In this document: positions 8,640 through 15,482 of the stretch, in pieces
Layout of the letters: each line of letters starts with the position of its first letter
Position numbering within the stretch: position 1 is the stretch's first letter
Source: Pandoraea communis
GTDB taxonomy: Bacteria > Pseudomonadota > Gammaproteobacteria > Burkholderiales > Burkholderiaceae
DNA length: 64,000 nucleotides
Direction: 5' to 3'
Assembly (NCBI RefSeq): GCF_902459745.1
Contig: NZ_CABPSJ010000001.1
Location: 1,054,001-1,118,000, forward strand
Position numbers and translations under genes: made by a program
The notes under the pieces: generated by a model
What the model was told of the DNA's origin: nothing
What the model saw: only the letters and a program-made list of their open reading frames with translations
The model's database searches: none

Positions 8640-9106
8640 TGTTGCGACCTCCTACATTAGGTGAAGAAGCGATACGGGGATGAATCTTGGGTACTACCTA
8701 GGATTTGAGATTGAAATGAAAACCCTCGAGTGCTTTAGTCGCGACGACAGGTAGCCACGGCCACCAATCAGCCACGAATGCAGTCAACTTTTGATCGAGT
8801 ATAGGAAGCCCACGATCACGCGGGTAATAGATGGCTAAATGGGGAACAATCTGGGGTACCTAACCCTCGCAGAATTTCGTCGGGTTAGCGAACGTAGTTC
8901 AACCACTGGGGCCGTGAATCTCTAGAAACCAGTGGTACGAAAATATCCGTCAGGTCAATTCCAGGACAGGGGGGGCCCGGATGAATGTTGCTGCCAGAGA
9001 GAGCACCTACGGAAGCCATCAAGCGCGAACCCGATGGTGCACCGAGACGCTGGAGCGGTGGCGTAGCGCGCGCTAGGACTACCGCTATATACGACTTCAT
9101 TATCAA
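8640..9106. promoter_or_regulatory. Intergenic region with PfpI-operon promoter and repeated motif
   Basis: About 470 bp. The part near 8640 is the promoter side of the PfpI operon. It carries CCTAGGTA (minus strand, 8695-8702) followed by a C-rich stretch, and a second related copy (TAGGTA then CCCC, AGATT and TCCCC) at about 8840-8865. The remainder towards 9106 has one short minus-strand open frame (8885-9106) without a convincing start or domain. I take it as non-coding or debris at the edge of the CDI island. Confidence 0.35.
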
Positions 9107-9436
9107 TCAGTCGACATTAATTTTATGTCGCCGACAATATGCATAAAACTCCTGCTCGTCACACAATCCAAGCAAATTAATTACAGTAGAAATTGAAGAA
9201 ACCAAATCAGGAAACGTTTCCCATATGTGCCACGGCCCCTCCGGTGAAAAGTAATACCAATATCCAGATAACACATCACTGGGCGCCTGAAGTTCTCCTG
9301 ATTTTATGTCATGAAAAATCGACTTCAACTGGCTTCTATATAAACCTAGAATTTTCTCATTTCTGCCAGCAATTTTAACGAGTAAGTCTTCAGTGCGACT
9401 AGCTTGATCTACAAGATACGTTGGCAATGTGATCAT
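9107..9436 (-). CDS. Small protein, probable orphan CDI immunity protein
   Basis: 109-residue acidic protein in AT-rich DNA, unlike the neighbouring high-GC genes. It has no recognised motif. The C-terminal part includes an aromatic-rich WYYFSPEGPWHIWE segment. AGGAAG lies just upstream of the ATG. It is the last gene of the descending series of toxin-tail/immunity units behind cdiA. In these arrays, small AT-rich genes after CdiA-CT remnants are usually immunity genes. That role comes from position only. Short toxin-like reading frames lie just upstream (9440-9570) but are too broken to define. Confidence 0.45.
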   Translation of the reverse strand: MITLPTYLVDQASRTEDLLVKIAGRNEKILGLYRSQLKSIFHDIKSGELQAPSDVLSGYWYYFSPEGPWHIWETFPDLVSSISTVINLLGLCDEQEFYAYCRRHKINVD

Positions 9437-9572
9437 GACTACTTCCTAGCGAATGATCCCCCCGGGCGCGCGTAAAGTTGTATCGATGATTCGCGCGCCG
9501 CTTGTCGGGTCTACGCACCCACTTCAACTCGGGCATCCTGTGGATTCACATAGTGCGCCAACGAGGGGGCAA

Positions 9573-9803
9573 TCATACGATATCGGTCCTCTTCACATGC
9601 CTTGGCAAAACGGCGATGCAAAAATACAAACAAATTGCAGAGGTCACGGCGAATAGACCAAGAAGGATGGACTCATCCTTTACGTGAAGAATCCGACGTG
9701 TAGCCACAACAACGATTGCGCCCCAAAAGGGGCTGGAGCATAAAAATGCGCCCCCAACTATTAGCACAAGGCGGACGGACCGAATGACGTGCGTAACATT
9801 CAT
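9573..9803 (-). CDS. Small membrane protein, probable orphan CDI immunity protein
   Basis: 76 residues with two predicted membrane segments (about 10-34 and 45-65) and a short basic tail. Its ATG overlaps by 4 bp (ATGA) the stop of a toxin-tail remnant at 9800-10000. This is the usual coupling of a CdiA-CT with its immunity gene. An inner-membrane immunity protein would suggest that the lost toxin acted at the membrane. That is inference. Confidence 0.5.
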   Translation of the reverse strand: MNVTHVIRSVRLVLIVGGAFLCSSPFWGAIVVVATRRILHVKDESILLGLFAVTSAICLYFCIAVLPRHVKRTDIV

Positions 9804-10000
9804 TTTCTTGAATCAAGGATGTCATTGGTAACCGTGACGCTCTTCGAGCCAACCCCGTACGTCAGCACCCCTTGACCGAAATACGGAGGCAACTGCTGTT
9901 TGGTAAACGGATTTAGCATTTTCTTATCCCATTTCGACGCCGTGACGCCGAAGATTCGCACGTGGATTGGTCCATTGTGCGCCGTTACATTCTCATGTTT
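9800..10000 (-). pseudogene. CdiA C-terminal toxin tail remnant
   Basis: A minus-strand frame of 66 codons, open but without a start codon, bounded upstream by an in-frame stop at 10001-10003. It ends with a TGA that overlaps the ATG of the membrane protein at 9803. The decoded tail contains NPFTKQQLPPYFGQG and TYGVGSKSVTVTN, which read like the C-terminal end of a secreted toxin. I interpret it as the 3' end of a displaced CdiA-CT whose upstream part has been deleted. No family was recognised. Confidence 0.45.
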
Positions 10001-10031
10001 TCACGACGCTCATTGCAACGGAGCACATTGA

Positions 10032-10337
10032 CTACGCAGCCAAGAGCCTCTGGGTAATTTCGAACAATATCGGTAAGTCTACGGTTTCAATCGGCTCTAT
10101 TGAAAGACCCTGTGGCCATTCTTCGTGGACTATCCTGAATCGTTTTCCATTGAAGGTGAAATTCCACCATTTTGCATCAACGGATATCCCGTCATCATTC
10201 GCAATCCTCGTCACCTCAACGGCACCAATAAGGCTAAGGATCTTCTCAACAATACTTGGAGCACTTTCCCAATCAACAGGCCCCAGGATCGCGATATATC
10301 GGAATCCCGTCGGTGATGTTTCCAATGAATTTTCCAT
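10032..10337 (-). CDS. Small protein, probable orphan CDI immunity protein
   Basis: About 101 residues from ATG 10337 (MENSLETSPTG). The frame is open to 10445 but that extension overlaps toxin-remnant sequence in another frame. It is a soluble, acidic protein with no membrane segment and no recognised motif. It overlaps the last 65 bp of the CdiA-CT remnant at 10273-10540, which puts it where a cognate immunity gene would be. The function is by position only. Confidence 0.45.
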   Translation of the reverse strand: MENSLETSPTGFRYIAILGPVDWESAPSIVEKILSLIGAVEVTRIANDDGISVDAKWWNFTFNGKRFRIVHEEWPQGLSIEPIETVDLPILFEITQRLLAA

Positions 10338-10540
10338 TATTCTCCGAATCCCAAATCTTGTCCGCCAGGGCGAGGTAGACGCCAGCGCCAGCTGATACCC
10401 CGTACCCCAGCACAAGGGGCCGCTCGGTCCAACAGTAAATGTCACCCCCCGGCAGTGATGTTCGGCCGCCTGCCAATAATCCGGCAGCGCAATCTCCAGT
10501 TACGCAGCCGTTAGGCGCGGGGGTGGTCTACTGCTTGAGG
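10273..10540 (-). pseudogene. CdiA C-terminal toxin remnant
   Basis: Reading the minus strand just upstream of 10337 gives a CdiA-CT-like sequence that includes TTPAPNGCVTGDCAAGLLAG, then GGDIYCWTERPL, then GVSAGAGVYLALADK. It ends at a TGA at 10273. The frame is interrupted by a TAG just before TTPAPN, and a second frame carries the preceding part (VGNGHISDAKAIAEIPQAV). This looks like one toxin region with a frameshift. The Gly/Ala-rich end resembles the style of the CT of the intact CdiA. It is a degraded orphan module with its immunity gene still open. Confidence 0.5.
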
Positions 10541-10620
10541 AATTTCGGCGATAGCTTTTGCATCGCTTATATGGCCGTTTCCGACTACACCGACATTCCA
10601 ACTTAGATCGACTCAGATTC

Positions 10621-11124
10621 TTAATCAAGGTCAGTCGATGGGTGAGAAATTAGACAACCGGATTTCTCAATCGATTCCGCCACAACCCTCTGAAACTCAC
10701 CACGCTCCAAAACTACCTGACCGACACTATTCGGATCGTTTTCAAAACCAAAAATTAGCTTTGCCTGGGTACCAAATTCCACAAGAAACACGTACCAACC
10801 ATCGTCAGAAAGACTCTCAGCTGAAACTAAATACCTAAAATCGCTATTCTCAGCATCAGAGTCTAGAGGCGGAAAAGATCGCGAACAGAGATTTTTGTAT
10901 GCAACCTGATCCGGGAGTTTGAAAAGCTCCTCATCTTCGACCGAATTCCCCATCGAATACATCGATTTCAATCTATAAAAATCGACTCCAAGTGTGGATT
11001 TCATAGAAAAAACAAACTCCCCCCCCAAGAAGTACCCAAAACACCCGTTTTTAAATCTCTCATTTGACCATGAATCAACTTGATCAAACCATATAGCAAA
11101 TGAATCAGGGTTTCCGAATAGCAT
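10621..11124 (-). CDS. Immunity protein, Imm42-like
   Basis: 167-residue acidic protein beginning MLFGNPDSFAIWFDQVDSW and continuing NGCFGYFLGGEF. This is the pattern I associate with the Imm42 family of polymorphic-toxin immunity proteins. That assignment is from memory. It starts inside the 3' end of the orphan CdiA fragment at 11001-12138, the usual position of a cognate immunity gene. It probably binds and neutralises the toxin domain encoded just upstream. The DNA is AT-rich relative to cdiA. Confidence 0.65.
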   Translation of the reverse strand: MLFGNPDSFAIWFDQVDSWSNERFKNGCFGYFLGGEFVFSMKSTLGVDFYRLKSMYSMGNSVEDEELFKLPDQVAYKNLCSRSFPPLDSDAENSDFRYLVSAESLSDDGWYVFLVEFGTQAKLIFGFENDPNSVGQVVLERGEFQRVVAESIEKSGCLISHPSTDLD

Positions 11125-12138
11125 TTACCCCCCTTAAAACCAAGTGACCGCTTTATTTCAATTGGAATTTTTGAGACATTCAATGACGCCGAAGCGTCAC
11201 CGGTGGATCCAGACCAATGATAAACACCGTTTCCGTTGGACGAAAATCTATTTATGTTCCCACTCTCGTCGATTGCATAGCGAACCCCATCTCCCCCTGA
11301 CACAGATGAATTAAATAGGTCGGGAGAGTTCTTTGGTTCAACGCCCGCATTCGGCCTGTTACCCCCCATGCCCGGTGTATATTTTGGATTAGACTCGACT
11401 TGGAGTCCGTTCTCACCCTTAGCTACGTCAGGAATCGGGAGGCGATTTTTATCGCCTCCCGACGCCATCACATTGTCCGGCAACTTCGCTGGCGTCCCCA
11501 CGCCTCCCGCAAGCTCGGCTCCCGTCGCACCTTGCATCAGCACCGCCCCAGGACTCACAGTCGGCGGCCTAGCACCGCCCATGCCAAGCAATGCGTTCAG
11601 CCCGTTAGCTACGCTCCGAGCAATTAAGTCTTCGGGTCGCTCCGATGCTTTCGCAAGCGCATCATCTCGCATCTGTCCCACGACTTGCCCGAAAGCTCGT
11701 CGGGGATCTTGCGCAAGCGCTACGGCGTCTTGCCCCACACGCCGAGCACCTCGGCTGGCCTGATCAAACTGGCTGCTGAGCGAGTCGCTAAAACGCTCCG
11801 ATATCGAGTAATCGAACCTCCCACCCGCCACCTTCTGGCTATCCACCCACTTCAGTTCAGGTCCTAAATCTCTTGCATCCACTGGGCTAACGTAGTTCGC
11901 CAGCCATTCTGGGCTGTTAGGCGAATACTGTGCCCAGCACTCCACCCGATAGCACGCGGCAGCGGTGAGGCGCTTTTCTGCCGCTGCATCGCCATTCGCT
12001 TTATTGTGAATCAGAGCCTTTTCTTCCGGATGCAACTGCCGGTTAAACCGATCAACATTAAATCCCGTGAACGCCCCAGACGCCCCTCCAGCCGCCGCGC
12101 CAACCGCGACTGGTCGTTGAGTAGATTCGGCAGATCAC
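11001..12138 (-). pseudogene. Orphan CdiA C-terminal module (pretoxin plus toxin), truncated
   Basis: A cdiA 3' fragment without signal or repeats. Similarity to cdiA starts near 12138 (DLPNLLNDQSR). It jumps through a deletion to VGAAAGGASGAFTGFNVDRFNRQL, then diverges into its own pretoxin (HPEEKALIHNKANGDAAAEKRLTAAA, a CdiA-type pretoxin with TAACYRVECWAQY) and a toxin domain with RYAIDESGNINRFSS and GVYHWSGSTG. The open frame runs from a TTG at 12035 to 11001, 124 bp into the Imm42-like gene. A run of six G (minus strand, 11128-11133) precedes the immunity start. One more G would end the toxin at a TAA that overlaps the immunity ATG. The module is probably silent unless recombined behind cdiA. 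Confidence 0.65.
11436..11461. repeat. Perfect 11-bp inverted repeat with T4 loop inside the toxin module
   Basis: CGGGAGGCGAT, loop TTTT, ATCGCCTCCCG. It lies within the open frame, in the linker between the conserved pretoxin part and the variable toxin domain (encoding SGGDKNRLP). It has terminator-like stability but lies within coding sequence. Confidence 0.6.
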
Positions 12139-12248
12139 TGCATGAACGCCAAGGCTCCCATATCCCTGAAGCAAATAGCGCGCACGCTCATCTCCGACTG
12201 AACGCCCTCCACAAGCAGCGAACCCGGCCAAGGCCGGGTTCGTCACGT

Positions 12249-12527
12249 CTACTTCGACTGATTCTCTTCGTCGCCCTTCGACTTGTAGCTGTCGCGTGCT
12301 TTCTTTTGGCTGTTGTCGAATGGCTTGATTCTTAGCAATGCTGCACGACTTGTCATCCCTCCCACCGCGGCTATACTCAAGCCGACCAGTAGCAAGGCCC
12401 CACTCCATATTGATGGCTCAATAAACTTGAACGTGCAGTACATAATGCCAAATCCCGCAGCGATCAAGCATAGCCTGAACCATCTTGTGAAGTTCCCTTC
12501 CTCGATAATCTTGAGCTTTTCCCTCAT
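12249..12527 (-). CDS. Small membrane protein, probable CDI immunity protein
   Basis: 92 residues. It has a charged N-terminus (MREKLKIIEEGNFTRWF), two predicted transmembrane segments (about 16-36 and 40-60) and a lysine/aspartate-rich cytoplasmic tail. The ATG at 12527 overlaps the stop of the orphan CdiA module at 12524 by 4 bp, so the pair is coupled like toxin and immunity genes. A membrane immunity protein fits the Ala/Gly-rich hydrophobic segments in that toxin and suggests a membrane-acting toxin. No family was recognised. Confidence 0.6.
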   Translation of the reverse strand: MREKLKIIEEGNFTRWFRLCLIAAGFGIMYCTFKFIEPSIWSGALLLVGLSIAAVGGMTSRAALLRIKPFDNSQKKARDSYKSKGDEENQSK

Positions 12528-14968
12528 TTCTCCCTGGATCCATTCACGCTGTTAATTATCTTGTTCAAGTACTTATTGATGAAATCCTGCGCGGACTGTG
12601 ACGTACTACCATTGTTTATAGCGTTCGCAGTCTCGTTGATCGCAGGCCCCAAGCCTGGAAACTTTTCCGTGGCTGCGCTAACCGCATACCCGACTCCGCT
12701 AGAAACCAAATATTGACCAATGTCCGGCTTTGCGATTTGGACCACAGCATCCGCCGCCATGCCTGTCGCGGTCGCAACGTAAGATGCTGTGACCAATCCC
12801 GGCGCAAAAGGCGAAGGTAGGGAAGCCCCGGCCGCAGTGATTGCCCCAAACCGCCCGGCCGCAGTCGAAACGCCACCCGCCACATCGGCCACCGTCCCCC
12901 GCACATCCGTCTTAGCCGGCGTCGGCGCGTACGTGAAGGTACTCGGCACTTGCCCCGGAGATGCTGAGTTGTAATTCGCCATGATAAACGCCTGCAACTC
13001 CTGATTCGGCTCCTGTAACGATTGGAAAATCAACGGGTTTCCGTTCTCATTCGTTAGACCCGTATTAATCCATCGAGCACCCGTGTCGGTCGGCGTGCGC
13101 CCATTTAGCTCCTCAGCAACACCCTCCGGAACCGCTCCGCCCCCTGTCTGCGAGACGCCCATAATTCGCATCTGATCTTCCACTTGTTCCTGTGTGTAGC
13201 GTCCGTTGCTCATCTTTGCGATGTTCTTCGCCAACGTATGCTCATCGGAATACAACTGCCTATTGAACCGATCAGTATTAAACCCGGTGAAAGCCCCAGA
13301 AGTCCCACCAGCCGCTGCACCAATGGCCGTTCCGAGCCCAGTCGTCACGATTTGCGCCAATGCCTGATCGATATCCGCATTGCCTGTCGGATGTGCGTTC
13401 TGAATATTGTTGCTCAGATCATTCAACACGCCGCCGAGCTTTGACGTTAGCCCCGCGCCCATCGCACCACCCAAGGCATTACCTCCGCCCAACCCCGCAA
13501 CAATCGCGCCTCCGGCCGCGTGCATCGCCGCGCGGTAATCCCCGCCCTCCGACCAGTCCTTTGCCTCTTGCAAGTACTGCGCCTTCAACGTGGGGTCTTC
13601 AGTGTTTTTCGCCTTCTCCTTAGCTTCCTCTTCCTTCCTATTCGCATACGACCCGATATCCCGCGCCACCGCCTCCCCGGCCGCCGTCGCCGCTGCCATC
13701 AATCGCGACTGGTCGTTGAGCAAATTCTGCAGATCCGGCGTGCGACTGACTGTGTCATTCAGGTTTGTCGTGTCGCGGTTCAGGCTTGCGAGGTCTTGCG
13801 TCTGGCTTGCGCCGTTCGTCACCGTGATGGTGCCCCCGCTTACGCCACTACGCGTCGTGCCCCGCTCGCCGCCGCTCTCCGACTGCGGCAGCATTGGCGA
13901 GATGCCACCGGTGTTCTTGCCCGACGTCGGCCCCGTCGTGCGCTCGTTCGCTCCACCGTTGCCCATCGTGAACCCGCCGCCAACGCCAAAGCTGTGTGCA
14001 CTGTAGTCCGAGTGGTTCTCGATATCGGAGAATGTCAGCGTACCCGTCGTCAGTTGATTCTTCGACGCGTCTGCCGTGCTGGCGATGTACGCACCCTTCA
14101 GATCGGTATTGCCCGTTACGTTGACGTCAAAGCCACCGCTCCCCGCCTGAATCCCCGACTGCTCGACGACACCCGCGTAGTTCCCGCTGGCGTTACCGCG
14201 CGAGTAACTGAAGCTCCCCGATGCGCCTCCCATGCTGAGGCTCAGCCCGCCACCCATGCTCTCCTGATGCGCTGAACTCTCGCTCGTGTCCTGCACGCTG
14301 GCAATGTTCAGATTACCTCCCACGCGTGCTATCACCTTATCGGCGTTCACATTCCCGCCAACGATGTTCGTGTCGCCACCGCTCACAATCACGGCGGTGT
14401 TACTCGCATTAATGTGGGAGTTGTTTTGGAATGTCGAATCCGAGTTCGCGTCGCCGCTGGACTTCGAGAGCGATGCCGATACGCCCCAGCCGCTCGTGCC
14501 GTACGACACGCCGAAGCTGCCGCTCTTCGATTCGTTCTCGCTGCGTGTCGACTCCGTGTCCTGGCTGCTGAGCACGTTGACTTGATTGTTCGCTTGCAGC
14601 AGAACGTCCTTTGCATCGATGTTCGAGCCGATGATGTTGACGTTGCCTTTCCCCGACGCCGCATCTCCAGTCGCTATGAACGCCGCAGTACCGCCCGCCT
14701 TGATGTTGCTCGACACGTTCTTCGTGCTGTCGACGGATGACGTCGAACGACTGCTCGACGAGCCAAAACTCACCTCGAACCGGACTTTATTCTCGGCACG
14801 TGCCTGCGCTCCTAATAGTCGTGCGGCGCAATCACTTACCACACGATTTCTCGACGTCGCACGGGCGAGCTCACATTTTTTCCTCGAACGCCCTTCAAGA
14901 CCCGGATGTCGATCGCCTAGTCGGCGACCAAGCGCTCGAGCCGCTGGTTCTCTTCCTCCAACTGGCAC
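12524..14968 (-). CDS. Orphan CdiA C-terminal half (truncated, no signal peptide)
   Basis: About 750 residues with near-complete identity to the 3' part of cdiA. The homologous block is about 13257-14764, offset by 2959 bp from 16216-17723. It includes the hemagglutinin repeat region and the AAMHAAGGAIVAGLGGG pretoxin segment up to FNxDRxNRQL. After that point it diverges into a different pretoxin and toxin. Hydrophobic Ala/Gly segments near the end (about VTASYVATATGMAADAVV) suggest a membrane-targeting toxin. The first 68 codons of the open frame are not CdiA but read through a decayed IS3-type element. There is no signal peptide or TPS domain, so it is not exported as such. It is a donor module for CT exchange. 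Confidence 0.75.
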   Translation of the reverse strand: MPVGGREPAARALGRRLGDRHPGLEGRSRKKCELARATSRNRVVSDCAARLLGAQARAENKVRFEVSFGSSSSRSTSSVDSTKNVSSNIKAGGTAAFIATGDAASGKGNVNIIGSNIDAKDVLLQANNQVNVLSSQDTESTRSENESKSGSFGVSYGTSGWGVSASLSKSSGDANSDSTFQNNSHINASNTAVIVSGGDTNIVGGNVNADKVIARVGGNLNIASVQDTSESSAHQESMGGGLSLSMGGASGSFSYSRGNASGNYAGVVEQSGIQAGSGGFDVNVTGNTDLKGAYIASTADASKNQLTTGTLTFSDIENHSDYSAHSFGVGGGFTMGNGGANERTTGPTSGKNTGGISPMLPQSESGGERGTTRSGVSGGTITVTNGASQTQDLASLNRDTTNLNDTVSRTPDLQNLLNDQSRLMAAATAAGEAVARDIGSYANRKEEEAKEKAKNTEDPTLKAQYLQEAKDWSEGGDYRAAMHAAGGAIVAGLGGGNALGGAMGAGLTSKLGGVLNDLSNNIQNAHPTGNADIDQALAQIVTTGLGTAIGAAAGGTSGAFTGFNTDRFNRQLYSDEHTLAKNIAKMSNGRYTQEQVEDQMRIMGVSQTGGGAVPEGVAEELNGRTPTDTGARWINTGLTNENGNPLIFQSLQEPNQELQAFIMANYNSASPGQVPSTFTYAPTPAKTDVRGTVADVAGGVSTAAGRFGAITAAGASLPSPFAPGLVTASYVATATGMAADAVVQIAKPDIGQYLVSSGVGYAVSAATEKFPGLGPAINETANAINNGSTSQSAQDFINKYLNKIINSVNGSREK

Positions 14969-15075
14969 AATCAGCGCGCCCCCGAGACATCCATGCCGCC
15001 GTAGCGGCTACACCAGTTATCAACCGCGGCCTCCGAAATGCCGTGTTTCCGGCAGCAGTCCAACCTGACCCTACA
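14785..15075 (-). mobile_element. Decayed IS3-family transposase orfA/orfB remnant
   Basis: The minus strand between about 15075 and 14785 decodes, in alternating frames, as the classic IS3 OrfA leucine-zipper region. It reads CRKHGISEAAVDNW, YGGMDVS, then after a frameshift QLEEENQRLERLVAD, an in-frame TAG and AIDIRVLKGV. Start-like RRREIV of OrfB and DCAARLLGAQ follow. No complete ORF or terminal repeats remain. It joins directly to the cdiA 3' duplicate, so the element or its loss probably mediated the rearrangement. Confidence 0.7.
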
Positions 15076-15158
15076 CCCGTATTAGTACCGGCGGATTCGA
15101 CCGGTCACTGCTCAAAACCTTTCTTCCGACTCAACCGCCATTTAAGCCGTCGGACGGA

Positions 15159-15476
15159 CTAAGGATTCTCCGATGCGTTTCCGTCAACGCTATCCCTCAA
15201 TGAATGCCCACACACTCTGCATCTGCTAGGTGCTAGGTCGATATAAGGAATCGGATATCCGCGTGGTAGCGAGTTGCAGAACGGGCAACGGTACAGACAA
15301 CCAATTATTAGCAGCAGCAAGATCACAAAAACAGCAACGTAAAAAACTACCAAGTACTCATACGATTTAGGCAACAATTTGAATAGCGGAAAACCTAGAA
15401 ATCCTATAAAAATAACGGCAATTATGGACAGTCTAATCACATTAAATCGCGAAATTTTCTTATCTTCCGATGCCAT
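15159..15476 (-). CDS. CdiI-like immunity protein of the intact CdiA (membrane, Cys4)
   Basis: 105 residues in AT-rich DNA, 6 bp after the cdiA stop. This is the position of the cognate immunity gene. It has two transmembrane segments (about 16-35 and 42-62). A C-terminal tail carries two CxxC pairs (CPFC and CRVC, about 28 residues apart), the look of a small zinc-binding knuckle on the cytoplasmic or periplasmic face. It presumably protects the cell against the CT domain of its upstream neighbour. The family was not recognised. A membrane immunity protein implies a membrane-located toxin action or a membrane receptor blocked by it. Confidence 0.65.
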   Translation of the reverse strand: MASEDKKISRFNVIRLSIIAVIFIGFLGFPLFKLLPKSYEYLVVFYVAVFVILLLLIIGCLYRCPFCNSLPRGYPIPYIDLAPSRCRVCGHSLRDSVDGNASENP

Positions 15477-15482
15477 TTTCTA

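Noticed and set aside
8885-9106. Minus-strand 73-codon frame after the 109-aa immunity-like gene
   Set aside because: No start signal or family; probably non-coding.
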